The notes under the pieces: model-generated
Seen by the model: the letters and a program-made list of their open reading frames with translations, nothing else
Told to the model about the DNA's origin: nothing
The model's database searches: none
Shown: piece by piece, positions 1 to 8,677 of the stretch
Layout: each line of letters opens with the position of its first letter
Numbering within the stretch: position 1 is the stretch's first letter
Source: Verrucomicrobiota bacterium
GTDB lineage: Bacteria; Bacteroidota; Bacteroidia; Chitinophagales; UBA8649
Direction of reading: 5' to 3'
Assembly: GCA_017853115.1 (NCBI GenBank)
Contig: JAFMKE010000007.1
Location: 1 to 36,460, forward strand
DNA length: 36,460 nt
Translations under genes and position numbers: made by a program

Positions 1-520
1 ATAGATCGTGATTACCTCCCGGTAAATCTGTTCGGCCGATACTCATAAAAAACAATACGTCACCGGCAATCACGAACTTATCCTGATCACTATAAAGGCT
101 TATACTGGCCGGGGAATGTCCTGGTGTGAAAAGTACTTTGAGTGCGCTATTACCAAATTTAATTTCATCTCCTTCTTGAATCGCATGCATGATATTGGGC
201 GATGGCTCAAACACAAAACCATACATTTTACCATGATCTATGGATGCATCCAGCACGACTTGCTCGCCTTCATGGGCCTCAAGATGCAAACCATACTTTT
301 GGCTTACAAAAGCGTTTCCGCAGATATGATCCAAATGACAGTGGGTGTTAATCAAACGGACAGGCTTCAATTCCTCCTTCGCAATAAATGCTTCGAGTCG
401 TTTTTGTTCATTCGCGGTGTAGCAACCGGGGTCGATAATTATGCACTCCTTGGTTTCGTCATACAATACGTAAGTGTTTTCCTGGAAAGGATTAAAAGCA
501 AAGGAGGCAACATGAATCAT
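1..520 (-). CDS. MBL-fold metallo-hydrolase (glyoxalase II-like), 3' end outside the window
   Basis: Reading the minus strand from an ATG at 520 gives an uninterrupted frame of about 173 codons that runs off the left edge. It carries the metallo-beta-lactamase signature THCHLDH (residues 59-65), a later PGHSPAS with the metal-ligand His135, and Asp154 in AGDVLF, followed by the GRTDLPGG stretch common in small glyoxalase-II-like hydrolases. Family members bind two metals and usually hydrolyse thioesters or related substrates in the cytoplasm. The substrate cannot be told from this fragment. Family proteins are about 210 residues, so some 40 residues are missing. It is divergent from the large gene at 611, with 90 bp between them. 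The fold call is firm; the specific function is open. Confidence 0.9.
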   Translation of the reverse strand, partial: MIHVASFAFNPFQENTYVLYDETKECIIIDPGCYTANEQKRLEAFIAKEELKPVRLINTHCHLDHICGNAFVSQKYGLHLEAHEGEQVVLDASIDHGKMYGFVFEPSPNIMHAIQEGDEIKFGNSALKVLFTPGHSPASISLYSDQDKFVIAGDVLFFMSIGRTDLPGGNHDL

Positions 521-610
521 ATCTATTCGTTTAAATTTTACGTAGCCAAATTTTATAAAAATAAATTACAGTAAACAAACTATTCTCAGTAATTTTCGTT
601 TTTAAAACGC

Positions 611-3600
611 ATGTCAATTACCATCCAACATAAGCAATTAAAGCCTTTTATCTTCCTGCTGTTTAGCATTATGGCTGTTGGATTCCTTCCTGCTCAACAA
701 TCGCAAATTTCTTTCGGTAAAAATCGCGTGCAATACAAAGAGTTTAAATGGCAATTCTATGATACCGATAATTTTCGGGTGTACTTTTATCAAGGTGGAC
801 AGGACATGGGAAAGTATGCTATTCTCTCTGCTGAAAAATGTTTAGAAGAGGTTTCAGGCTTGCTCAATGTGAAGCTAACTGAAAAGTTGGATTTGATTGT
901 TTATAATGATATCTCTGATATGCATCAAACCAATATTGGTATCAAGGAAGATGTGGAGGCCATCAGTGGGACGGTTCAATTGAAAAACAACAAACTCTTT
1001 GTATACTTCAATGGCGAGCATGCAGATATGGACCGGCAGATTAAAGAGGGTATAACACGCGTGCACATCGAAAATTTGGCCAAAGGAAGTGGATTCCAAG
1101 AGGTAATTCAAAACAGTTTGCTACTGAATTTGCCTAAGTGGTTTACGGAGGGCTTGGTTAAGTTTGCGGGAACGCCTTGGAGTAGTGAAATGGAAGAAGC
1201 CTTGCGAGATGGTATTCTATCTGGTCGGTATAGCAACTTGACTAAACTGTCTCCAGAAGAAATGGAGTTTGTTGGGCATTCTATATGGCACTATATTCAA
1301 GAGGAATTTGGTAAGGATGCTGTTGGGAATCTCATGTACCTAACCCGTGTAAATCGAAGTGTAGAGGACGGTATATTGTTCGTTACAGGCATGTATCAAA
1401 GCCAGTTTTTGGAGCAATGGTATTACTCCAATTTAGAGAAGTTCAAGCGAGAGAAGGAGTTGTTTGAGTCAGTTGACGAGGCAAACAGCCTGCCCCTAAA
1501 GAAGCATAAGAATTATGTGAAGCATCAGCCGAAACTGAGCCCGGATGGACGCTACCTTGCCTATACGATTAATGAGTTGGGAAGGTGGAAAGTTTTGGTT
1601 TATGACCTAGAAACACAGGAAACGCGATCGCTTAAAAAAGGTGGATTCCGGACCACTTCCTTAGAGACCGATTTGTCTAATCCAATAATCGCGTGGGAAC
1701 CCAAAGGCAAGAAGTTGACGGTGATTTACGAGAAAAAAGACTTGTTCAATATCGTACACTATGACGCGGAAGATTTTAAAAAGGAAGCTAAGCCCGAACC
1801 GCTCCGTAAATTCCAAAAGGTATATGATTTCTCTTATGCTGAGGATAGTAGAAATTTACTCTTGTCAGCTATGCAAATGAGTCAAATTGACCTCTTTAAA
1901 TATTATATGCCTACGAATCGGGTAACACAGATTACCGACGATTTTTATGATGATTTACAGCCGGCTTTTGTAGAATTTGACGGAAGAATGGGCGCCTTAT
2001 TTGTTTCGAATAGGCCGTCGGATGATTTGGTCAAAGGCAGATTGGATACAATTTTGCCCAATGCCAATTTCGATGTCTTCTTTTATGATTTTAACAATCC
2101 GGTTCAACCATTTTCTCAAATTAGTTTTACACCATACGCGAATGAGAGCCACCCGCAGGCATTTACCGACTCTAGCTATACCTTCCTTAGTGATGCTAGT
2201 GGAATTGTGGCGCAATATGAAGGGAAGCTCGAAAGAAAAAAAGTAGGTGATCGGGTTAAGTATGTATATACCATAGAAGAGGAATTGGGAGGCTTGGATT
2301 CAGTAATTCTCGATCCTGAAATTCTCCTGAGCGAGGCATTACCTAAAAATCAAACGCTGAAAGAAATTAAGCGGCAGGAAATGGTTCCTGTGTATAAAAT
2401 GCAAGGCGAAAATCATCTTTTTAAGCAATACAATTTGAGCCTTAATGCCTTGAGTGTTGGAGGAAGAGGGCAGGTAGAGCAGATGGTTATCAATGGCAAA
2501 ACTTCCTTTCATTTCGAGGATTTGAATTATACTTATACGAAATCAAAAGCGATTTCCAGCTACATGGATAATTTGATTCGAGAGCGGGAGAAAGAGAAGT
2601 TACAGGAACAATTAGCCAAAGAAGCTGCTTTGGAAAAGCTCGATAAAGAAGAGGAAACTCCAGAAGCAAAAATAATAGTATATCAAAGTAAATTTGATGG
2701 TTGGGAGCAATTGTCGGAAGCGCATAAGCAAGCGTGGTTAAACGAAGGAGCTGTAGAAGAGGAAGGAGAGGGCGCTTACAAGTTTTCGCGCACTAGACAA
2801 TACTTCTTAAAGTTTATGACCGACAATGTTTCTGTTGGTTTGGACAACGCTTTACTAGTAAACAATTATCAGGCATTCAATCCTGGAAGTCCTGTTTTTA
2901 ATCAGCCGGGGTTGAATCCGATGTTGCGCTTTGGGATTACCGACCTCTTCGAAGATCATAAACTTTTCGGAGGAATTCGCATGCCGCTGTTTGGTAATTT
3001 AAATCCGGAAGTAAACGGCCAATCCTTGCCGTTTAGAGTGGGAATTTTTGAAAATTTAGAAATTTTCCTCAGCTATGAAAACTATAAAAAACGTTGGGAT
3101 AAAAGCATCACATTTTACCATAAAAATTTGAGTGAAATTCAAAATGGTTTTATTCCCTTGGCGAGTATCACCACACCGGGTGTGTTAAGTACGAAAACGA
3201 ATTTAGTGGAATCCAAGTGGTCTTATCCATTTAATCAGTTGAACAGTTTGCGTTTCAAGTTTGGTTTCCGAAACGATCGATTTATCATTAAATCTACTGA
3301 TTTTACTACCTTGAACGCACCTAACCGAAGTGAAAATTGGCTCTACAGTCGGGTGGAGTTTGTCCATGATCATACGCTTCCCGTGGCGAAAAATGTCATG
3401 TATGGATTTAGGGTAAATACCTATTTTGAATTTCAAAAAGAATTTCCCACCCGGGAAGATACTGTATTGAAACAGCAGGTCCAATTGCCTATTTTCAATA
3501 ACTCATACTTGATGTTGTGGGGAGTTGATGCCCGGTACTATCAAAAGGTATTTAAAACGATTGTTTGGGCTAATCGATTCAATTACAGCACATCTGCAGG

Positions 3601-4108
3601 TACGCGTAAAATGGTGTATTATTTAGGTGGAACAGAGGGCATGCTTTTTCCTGCATTCAATGAAACCACTATTGTAAGTCAGGATAAGAACTATGCCTAT
3701 CAAAGCCTGGGTTTAAACATGCGTGGTTTTCAACAGAATATTCGAAACGGAAATAGTTTTGCCGTGCTAAATAGCGAGTTGCGGATTCCGATATTTTCTG
3801 CATTTAGCCGAAGGGAGTTAAAGTCAAGTATTTTAGAGACTTTTCAGTTGGTCGGCTTCTTTGATATAGGTACAGCTTGGGAAGGATTTTCTCCTTTTGG
3901 TTCAGGCAATATTATTCAAGAAATTCGCGAAAATCCTACCGCAATTGCCAGGCTAGATGTATACAAAAAGCCGGTGGTCATGGGCTTTGGAGCGGGTGTG
4001 CGCATGGAAGTGATGGGCTACTACCTGCGCGGAGATTTAGGATGGGGTTATGATACGGGCAAGTTAAATAAACCCCGATTCCAAATGGCTCTTGGATATG
4101 ATTTCTAA
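611..4108 (+). CDS. Composite outer-membrane protein: degenerate peptidase-MA domain, TolB-like propeller, Omp85-like barrel
   Basis: A 1165-residue protein with a signal peptide (about residues 1-28). Residues ~45-280 resemble the peptidase-MA (gluzincin) domain that often precedes propellers in Bacteroidota. The WFTEGL element with Glu180 is present, but the place expected for HExxH reads RVHIENLA (around His152), so the zinc site looks lost. Residues ~295-560 contain TolB/WD40-like propeller strands (for example KLSPDGRYLAY). A charged, Glu/Lys-rich helix around 650-690 links to a C-terminal half (about 725-1165) that looks like an Omp85-type barrel, with MRGF at 1037-1040 resembling the loop-6 (V/I)RGF motif and a terminal Phe. 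Likely located in the outer membrane with a periplasmic propeller. Function unknown; a role in protein assembly or transport is inference from the fold. Confidence 0.8.
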   Translation: MSITIQHKQLKPFIFLLFSIMAVGFLPAQQSQISFGKNRVQYKEFKWQFYDTDNFRVYFYQGGQDMGKYAILSAEKCLEEVSGLLNVKLTEKLDLIVYNDISDMHQTNIGIKEDVEAISGTVQLKNNKLFVYFNGEHADMDRQIKEGITRVHIENLAKGSGFQEVIQNSLLLNLPKWFTEGLVKFAGTPWSSEMEEALRDGILSGRYSNLTKLSPEEMEFVGHSIWHYIQEEFGKDAVGNLMYLTRVNRSVEDGILFVTGMYQSQFLEQWYYSNLEKFKREKELFESVDEANSLPLKKHKNYVKHQPKLSPDGRYLAYTINELGRWKVLVYDLETQETRSLKKGGFRTTSLETDLSNPIIAWEPKGKKLTVIYEKKDLFNIVHYDAEDFKKEAKPEPLRKFQKVYDFSYAEDSRNLLLSAMQMSQIDLFKYYMPTNRVTQITDDFYDDLQPAFVEFDGRMGALFVSNRPSDDLVKGRLDTILPNANFDVFFYDFNNPVQPFSQISFTPYANESHPQAFTDSSYTFLSDASGIVAQYEGKLERKKVGDRVKYVYTIEEELGGLDSVILDPEILLSEALPKNQTLKEIKRQEMVPVYKMQGENHLFKQYNLSLNALSVGGRGQVEQMVINGKTSFHFEDLNYTYTKSKAISSYMDNLIREREKEKLQEQLAKEAALEKLDKEEETPEAKIIVYQSKFDGWEQLSEAHKQAWLNEGAVEEEGEGAYKFSRTRQYFLKFMTDNVSVGLDNALLVNNYQAFNPGSPVFNQPGLNPMLRFGITDLFEDHKLFGGIRMPLFGNLNPEVNGQSLPFRVGIFENLEIFLSYENYKKRWDKSITFYHKNLSEIQNGFIPLASITTPGVLSTKTNLVESKWSYPFNQLNSLRFKFGFRNDRFIIKSTDFTTLNAPNRSENWLYSRVEFVHDHTLPVAKNVMYGFRVNTYFEFQKEFPTREDTVLKQQVQLPIFNNSYLMLWGVDARYYQKVFKTIVWANRFNYSTSAGTRKMVYYLGGTEGMLFPAFNETTIVSQDKNYAYQSLGLNMRGFQQNIRNGNSFAVLNSELRIPIFSAFSRRELKSSILETFQLVGFFDIGTAWEGFSPFGSGNIIQEIRENPTAIARLDVYKKPVVMGFGAGVRMEVMGYYLRGDLGWGYDTGKLNKPRFQMALGYDF

Positions 4109-4130
4109 CTGGTTTAAATGACTAGTTTTT
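4107..4130 (+). terminator. Weak intrinsic terminator
   Basis: AACTGGT (4107-4113) can pair with ACTAGTT (4121-4127), including one G-T wobble, over a 7-nt loop, followed by a run of five T ending at 4130. It overlaps the stop codon of the 611-4108 gene. The stem is short, so termination may be partial. Confidence 0.4.
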
Positions 4131-4134
4131 ATTG

Positions 4135-4142
4135 TAGCTTTG
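4135..4142 (+). promoter_or_regulatory. Bacteroidota -7 promoter element
   Basis: TAGCTTTG matches the Bacteroidota -7 consensus TAnnTTTG exactly and lies 45 bp before the MscS-type gene. A -33 element is poor (only a GGTTT about 20 bp upstream), so this is a candidate. Confidence 0.5.
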
Positions 4143-4187
4143 CATTTCAATTAACTGAATATTTCCGCATAAACCAAAGATATAAGG

Positions 4188-5060
4188 ATGGGAAAATTGT
4201 TTGACATCGAGTTGTTTGCCTGGGGTGAGCATGTGTTTCGTTTGGGCAATGTCTTAATGGCCGTATTCTTCATGATTCTGCTTCCTTTTCTTTTTTTACT
4301 GTTTCGAAAATTTGTATTGAATCCCTATTACAAGCGAAAAGGAATGGATTTGGGGCGAAAGTACGCCATGAATCAGCTGGTAAAGTATGTGATGTATATT
4401 CTAATTTTTCTGTTGGTGATTCAAAGTCTCGGATTTAAACTTTCCGTTATTTGGGCAGCTGGAGCAGCTTTATTGGTTGGAATAGGGCTTGGATTACAGC
4501 AGACCTTCAATGATTTTGCCTCGGGCGTTATTCTGCTTATGGAAGGAACGGTTAAAAAAGGCGATTGGATTGAGGTAGGAAATACGATGGGTGAAGTGAA
4601 AAAAATTGGTTTGAGAACCTCATTGATTACGACGAGAAGGAATATTTCCATCATTGTACCCAACTCCAAAATCACTGTGGACAATGTGATTAATTTAAGC
4701 CATGACAATAACATGGTTCGTCATAGTGTTTCGGTTGGCGTGGCGTATGGAAGTGATGTCCAATTGGTGAAAAAGGTTCTGCTGGAATGTGCCGAGCGTC
4801 ATAGTAAGGTTTTGCCTGGTGCCTTTGTGCGTTTAGTTGAGTTTAATACCTCTTCTATCGATTTTGAATTACTATTCTGGTCAGAAGAGTATCGGATGAT
4901 TGAAGATGTTCGGAGTGATTTACGCTTTATGATTGATAGTGGTTTTAGAAAGTATGGTATTGTTATTCCATTTCCGCAAAGAGATTTACACATCAAAAAT
5001 TTTCCTGTACCCAGCGAATTTAAGCAAGAACCGAATAATGGAATAGGCGATAAAGCTTGA
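4188..5060 (+). CDS. Small-conductance mechanosensitive channel, MscS family
   Basis: A 290-residue inner-membrane protein. Three hydrophobic segments are visible (about residues 16-40, 62-83 and 85-115). The third is the glycine/alanine-rich pore helix (GAALLVGIGLGLQQTF) typical of MscS, followed by the conserved beta domain (about 118-180, with IVPNS) and a mixed cytoplasmic domain. MscS channels open under membrane tension to release solutes in hypo-osmotic shock. The length matches the minimal MscS class. It has its own -7 element upstream and ends 4 bp from the convergent antiporter gene, with no clear terminator between them. The family assignment is firm; gating properties cannot be read from sequence. 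Confidence 0.92.
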   Translation: MGKLFDIELFAWGEHVFRLGNVLMAVFFMILLPFLFLLFRKFVLNPYYKRKGMDLGRKYAMNQLVKYVMYILIFLLVIQSLGFKLSVIWAAGAALLVGIGLGLQQTFNDFASGVILLMEGTVKKGDWIEVGNTMGEVKKIGLRTSLITTRRNISIIVPNSKITVDNVINLSHDNNMVRHSVSVGVAYGSDVQLVKKVLLECAERHSKVLPGAFVRLVEFNTSSIDFELLFWSEEYRMIEDVRSDLRFMIDSGFRKYGIVIPFPQRDLHIKNFPVPSEFKQEPNNGIGDKA

Positions 5061-5064
5061 AATC

Positions 5065-6048
5065 CTAGACGAGCTCGAGTAAGTTAATTCCGAGGAAAGA
5101 ACCTACCATAAAGAAGATGTATAGCAGTATAAACAACACCCCAAAGCTTCGAGGCGTTGGTTTGAAGAAGCTAGCGATAAGGAGTAAAAATGTTGCCGCT
5201 AGCATAATCGGTAAACTAAACTGATTAAAGTTTGAGTCTTCAACATAGTAAGGTTTCAAATTCATAATGCCAATGAAGGCGGGTAGACCAAGTACAGCCA
5301 GCAAGTTGAATATATTGGATCCCATTACATTACCCAGGATAATGTTAAAATGTTTCTTTCGCGCTGCGGCAGCCGTTACGGCAAGCTCGGGTAGTGATGT
5401 CCCGAGGGCAACTACTGTTTGAGAAATAACATCACTTCCTAAATGCAATAGACTACTAATCGAAGTTATAGCATCGGTCGTGTATTTTGCCCCTACCCAA
5501 ACGCCAAGAATGCTTAAAATGAAATAGGCGTAATTCTTCCAATTGAGCACAACATTGTCAATGACTTCGGGTTTATCATTTTTACTCGAGAATCCTACCA
5601 CATAGACTAAATAGATGATAAGAAGTAAAAGACAAATAAGCGCTTCAATTAGATTCAATTCTTTGTCCCACAGGAAATAGGTAGCCAAGATGGTCGCGAA
5701 AACAAGCAATAAAAATTCTACTCGATGTGCCTTGAACTGAATAAAAAATCCCGCACTCATTAAAATGGCTATCCCGGTTATGAAAAGAATATTACTGATG
5801 TTTGAACCAACCACTGTTCCCGTTACGATATCCGGCTCACCGCCTAAGACAGAGATAACACCTACTGCTAATTCAGGGAGTGAAGTGCCGAAGGCTACCA
5901 CAGTGGCACCAATGATGAACGAAGGAACATTAAACTGATTGCCTAATTTTTCAGCAACATAGATGAAGTAATCGGCCGACCTTAAAAGCACTGTGAGAGC
6001 TACCGCAAGAACTACAAACCAAAGTATGATAGTGAATAATATTGACAC
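5065..6048 (-). CDS. CaCA-family sodium/calcium-type antiporter (YrbG-like)
   Basis: A 327-residue, very hydrophobic protein with about ten membrane segments and the two inverted alpha repeats of cation/Ca2+ exchangers: GTSLPELAVG with GSNISN in the first half, and ALGTSLPELAVT with MGSNIFN in the second. Family members exchange Ca2+ (or another cation) for Na+ or H+ across the inner membrane; the ions used here are not determinable. The start is GTG at 6048: an in-frame stop lies 9 nt further upstream and no ATG is available near the first membrane helix. It lies 47 nt downstream of the nfu-like gene on the same strand, so cotranscription is possible. Confidence 0.92.
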   Translation of the reverse strand: MSILFTIILWFVVLAVALTVLLRSADYFIYVAEKLGNQFNVPSFIIGATVVAFGTSLPELAVGVISVLGGEPDIVTGTVVGSNISNILFITGIAILMSAGFFIQFKAHRVEFLLLVFATILATYFLWDKELNLIEALICLLLLIIYLVYVVGFSSKNDKPEVIDNVVLNWKNYAYFILSILGVWVGAKYTTDAITSISSLLHLGSDVISQTVVALGTSLPELAVTAAAARKKHFNIILGNVMGSNIFNLLAVLGLPAFIGIMNLKPYYVEDSNFNQFSLPIMLAATFLLLIASFFKPTPRSFGVLFILLYIFFMVGSFLGINLLELV

Positions 6049-6095
6049 CCGATGAAGTTAGAATTTTTCTTTATCACCGCAAAAGAAAGAATTTG

Positions 6096-6689
6096 CTAGC
6101 CCGCTTCGGCTACCACCTCTTTTACGCTAGGAACCATGCGTTTGAGCATAGCTTCTATTCCATCTTTTAGCGTGGCGGAACTACTCGGACATCCAGAACA
6201 AGCACCTTGCATAATAAGGGTCACAACACCATCGTCAAAAGACTTGAAGGCGATATTCCCTCCATCCATTTCAACAGCAGGCTTTACATATTTGTCGAGT
6301 AACTCAATAATTTGAGCATCTGTACCAGTAATTTGCTTTTTCGCCTCGTTTTCCGCTTTTTGTTGTTCAAAAAATGCCGGCAGGACAATTGGCTTTTGTT
6401 GAAGGATATAGTCTTTTAGAAAGGCTTTCAATTCAAAACTTAACTCGAACCATTCTTCTTGCGTTTCCTTTTTTGATATGGTTACAAAATCATTAGAGAT
6501 AAATACACTTTCTACATAGTCAAAAGTAAACAAGGCTTCAGCTAAAGGTGATAAACTGGCCTCTTCCTTACTCTTGCATTCGATCATTGCATTAGGCAAA
6601 AGCATACTGGTAGCAACGAATTTCAACATTCGCGGATTTGGCGTACTTTCCGTATAAATTTCAACAAATTTTTGAGCTTCTTTTTCCAT
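6096..6689 (-). CDS. Nfu-type iron-sulfur cluster scaffold/carrier
   Basis: A 197-residue protein with an N-terminal Nfu_N domain (ESTPNPRMLKF near the start) and a C-terminal NifU-like domain (about residues 110-195) whose GACSGCPSS holds the CxxC cluster ligands Cys164 and Cys167. Nfu proteins receive a [4Fe-4S] cluster from the assembly machinery and hand it to target enzymes in the cytoplasm. The start at 6689 (MEKEAQ) is preferred; an in-frame start 21 codons upstream would add a stretch with no family similarity and extend into the purF promoter. It is divergent from the purF-korAB genes. KorB carries a predicted [4Fe-4S] cluster, so a supplier role is possible but is only inference from position. 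Confidence 0.9.
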   Translation of the reverse strand: MEKEAQKFVEIYTESTPNPRMLKFVATSMLLPNAMIECKSKEEASLSPLAEALFTFDYVESVFISNDFVTISKKETQEEWFELSFELKAFLKDYILQQKPIVLPAFFEQQKAENEAKKQITGTDAQIIELLDKYVKPAVEMDGGNIAFKSFDDGVVTLIMQGACSGCPSSSATLKDGIEAMLKRMVPSVKEVVAEAG

Positions 6690-6733
6690 TATCAACAGAT
6701 GTTTATGTAAAGGTAAACCGCAAAGGGAGAATA

Positions 6734-6766
6734 TTGGTTTATATCGCATCATTTTAATTACATTTG
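6734..6766 (+). promoter_or_regulatory. Promoter of the purF-korAB genes
   Basis: TACATTTG (6759-6766) is an exact TAnnTTTG -7 element, with a TTG at 6734-6736 as a possible -33 part (22-nt spacing, slightly long). The start codon at 6779 is only 13 nt from the end of the -7 element, so the leader would be a few bases long. This position also excludes the TTG at 6764 as the translation start. Confidence 0.6.
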
Positions 6767-6778
6767 CGTTTTGAGATT

Positions 6779-8677
6779 ATGAGTGATTCGATTAAGCACG
6801 AGTGCGGCATTGCTTTTATCCGCCTTTTAAAGCCACAGCAATACTACATAGACAAGTATGGAACAGCGTCTTATGCTATTAATAAGATGTATTTACTGAT
6901 GGAAAAACAGCATAATCGCGGGCAGGATGGTGCAGGTTTAGCGTATTTAAAATTGGATACTAAGCCAGGAGAGCAGTACATCAATAGACACCGAAGTATA
7001 AAGCAACAGCCCCTGCAGGATATCTTTAAAAAAGTGTTTACTGAGTTTAATAAGAAGACGGCAAAAACCCCTAAAAAACAATTAACGGCAGATTGGTTAA
7101 AGGAGAATGTTTCTTCGGCTGGAGAACTCTTTTTAGGCCATTTGAGGTATGGAACGCATGGGGTGAATTCTATCCAAGCATGCCATCCATTTATTCGTAA
7201 AAATAACTGGAGAAGTCGCAATCTGGTTATGGCAGGAAACTTTAACCTCACCAATGTCGATGAGTTAATCGATTTTTTGGTAAGTATTGGACAGCATCCG
7301 ATAAAGAAAAGCGATACGGTTACGGTGATGGAAAAAATAGGGCATTACGTGGATCGGGATGTGCAGCGAATTTTTGATAAATACAAAGCGGAGAATTACG
7401 ATTATAAAACCATCTCGGAATATGTAGAAAAAGAGCTGGATATTGAAAGTATCCTTCAGCATGCCGCAAAAGATTTTGATGGCGGTTATTTAATGGCTGG
7501 ATTAATTGGTCATGGAGATGCTTTTGTATTGAGAGATCCGAATGGTATTCGACCAGGGTATTATTACAAGGATGATGAAGTAGTGGTTGTGGCATCAGAA
7601 AGACCAGCTATTCAAACCACTTTCAATATCAACTCAGAAAATGTAAAAGTTATCCCTCCGGGAAATGCCTTAATTGTAAAAAAAGATGGTCAGTTTAGTT
7701 TGAAGCAATGTTTGCCATCACAGGAAGTTTTATCCTGCAGTTTTGAGCGAATCTATTTTTCTAGAGGAACGGATACCGAGATTTACAAGGAGCGAATTGA
7801 TTTAGGATATCGATTGACTGATCGGGTTATGAAGGAGGTGAGTTATGACTACGAAAACACCGTGTTCTCGTTTATCCCCAATACGGCAGAAGTTGCTTTT
7901 TACGGTTTAATGAAAGGTGTTGAAGAGCATATTAATGCGCACAAACAAAAGGAGATTGAAAAAAATCCAGCAATGTCTGGCGAACAGTTAAATCACCTAC
8001 TAAACCTTCGCCCACGAGTCGAAAAGATTGCAGTTAAGGATGTTAAAATGCGCACTTTCATCACGGATGATGCTGCGAGAGATGAGATGGTTTCCCACGT
8101 TTACGATATCACCTACGACAGTATTCAACAGCAGAAAGACACCTTGGTAATGATTGATGATTCAATTGTTCGAGGCACGACCTTGCAGAAAAGTATTCTA
8201 TCTATTCTCGATCGTTTGGGTCCTAAAAAGATTATTGTCGTTTCTTCTGCCCCGCAAATTCGCTATCCCGATTGCTATGGCATAGATATGAGTAAAATGC
8301 ATGATTTTATTGCATTTAGAGCACTTTTAGCCCTGCTAAAGGAAAGGGGTTTAGCGCATAAACTGGAAGAGGTTTATGAGAAGTGTAAGAAGGCATTGCA
8401 AGATGGTACGGCAAAAGATAAGAACTATGTTCAGGAGTTGTATGCACTGTTTACAGATGATGAGATATCCGATAAGATTAGTGAGATTGTCCGTCCTGAG
8501 CATATTGCTGCAGAAGTTAAAGTAATCTATCAGGATGTAAAAGACCTCAATCTGGCTTGTCCGAAAAACTTAGGTGACTGGTATTTTACAGGAAACTATC
8601 CTACTCCTGGTGGAAATAAGGTGGTTAATAAGGCCTTTGTGTTTTTTATGGAAGGTAAAAATGAACGCGCTTATTAA
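6779..8677 (+). CDS. purF: Amidophosphoribosyltransferase, long form (class II glutamine amidotransferase + PRPP domain)
   Basis: A 632-residue protein. The N-terminal Ntn-glutaminase domain begins HECGIAF with the presumed nucleophile Cys9 after an eight-residue leader, which would need to be cleaved as in the B. subtilis-type enzyme. LRYGTHG supplies the glutamine-binding Arg. The phosphoribosyltransferase domain has the PRPP motif IDDSIVRGTT (459-468). The canonical reaction is PRPP + glutamine to phosphoribosylamine, the first purine step. Odd points: the protein is longer than the usual ~470-510 residues, the oxyanion-hole NG is N-F (154-155), and the segment before the PRPP loop carries an insertion (roughly 390-430). 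It overlaps korA by one base. It may be a paralogue with a shifted role rather than the housekeeping PurF. Confidence 0.82.
   Translation: MSDSIKHECGIAFIRLLKPQQYYIDKYGTASYAINKMYLLMEKQHNRGQDGAGLAYLKLDTKPGEQYINRHRSIKQQPLQDIFKKVFTEFNKKTAKTPKKQLTADWLKENVSSAGELFLGHLRYGTHGVNSIQACHPFIRKNNWRSRNLVMAGNFNLTNVDELIDFLVSIGQHPIKKSDTVTVMEKIGHYVDRDVQRIFDKYKAENYDYKTISEYVEKELDIESILQHAAKDFDGGYLMAGLIGHGDAFVLRDPNGIRPGYYYKDDEVVVVASERPAIQTTFNINSENVKVIPPGNALIVKKDGQFSLKQCLPSQEVLSCSFERIYFSRGTDTEIYKERIDLGYRLTDRVMKEVSYDYENTVFSFIPNTAEVAFYGLMKGVEEHINAHKQKEIEKNPAMSGEQLNHLLNLRPRVEKIAVKDVKMRTFITDDAARDEMVSHVYDITYDSIQQQKDTLVMIDDSIVRGTTLQKSILSILDRLGPKKIIVVSSAPQIRYPDCYGIDMSKMHDFIAFRALLALLKERGLAHKLEEVYEKCKKALQDGTAKDKNYVQELYALFTDDEISDKISEIVRPEHIAAEVKVIYQDVKDLNLACPKNLGDWYFTGNYPTPGGNKVVNKAFVFFMEGKNERAY

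Noticed and set aside
501-513. AAGGAGG followed by ATG on the plus strand, resembling a ribosome binding site
   Set aside because: It lies in the antisense of the first codons of the MBL-fold gene and the frame after it is short.
116-574. Plus-strand open frame of 152 codons
   Set aside because: It is the complement of the MBL-fold gene, which has clear catalytic motifs on the minus strand; the translated product looks like nothing known.
6690-6752. N-terminal extension of the nfu-like gene by 21 codons
   Set aside because: The added residues show no family similarity and run towards the purF promoter; the start at 6689 fits the Nfu_N domain.
6871-7254. Minus-strand open frame of 127 codons
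   Set aside because: Antisense to the glutaminase domain of the purF gene; no start signal or family features.
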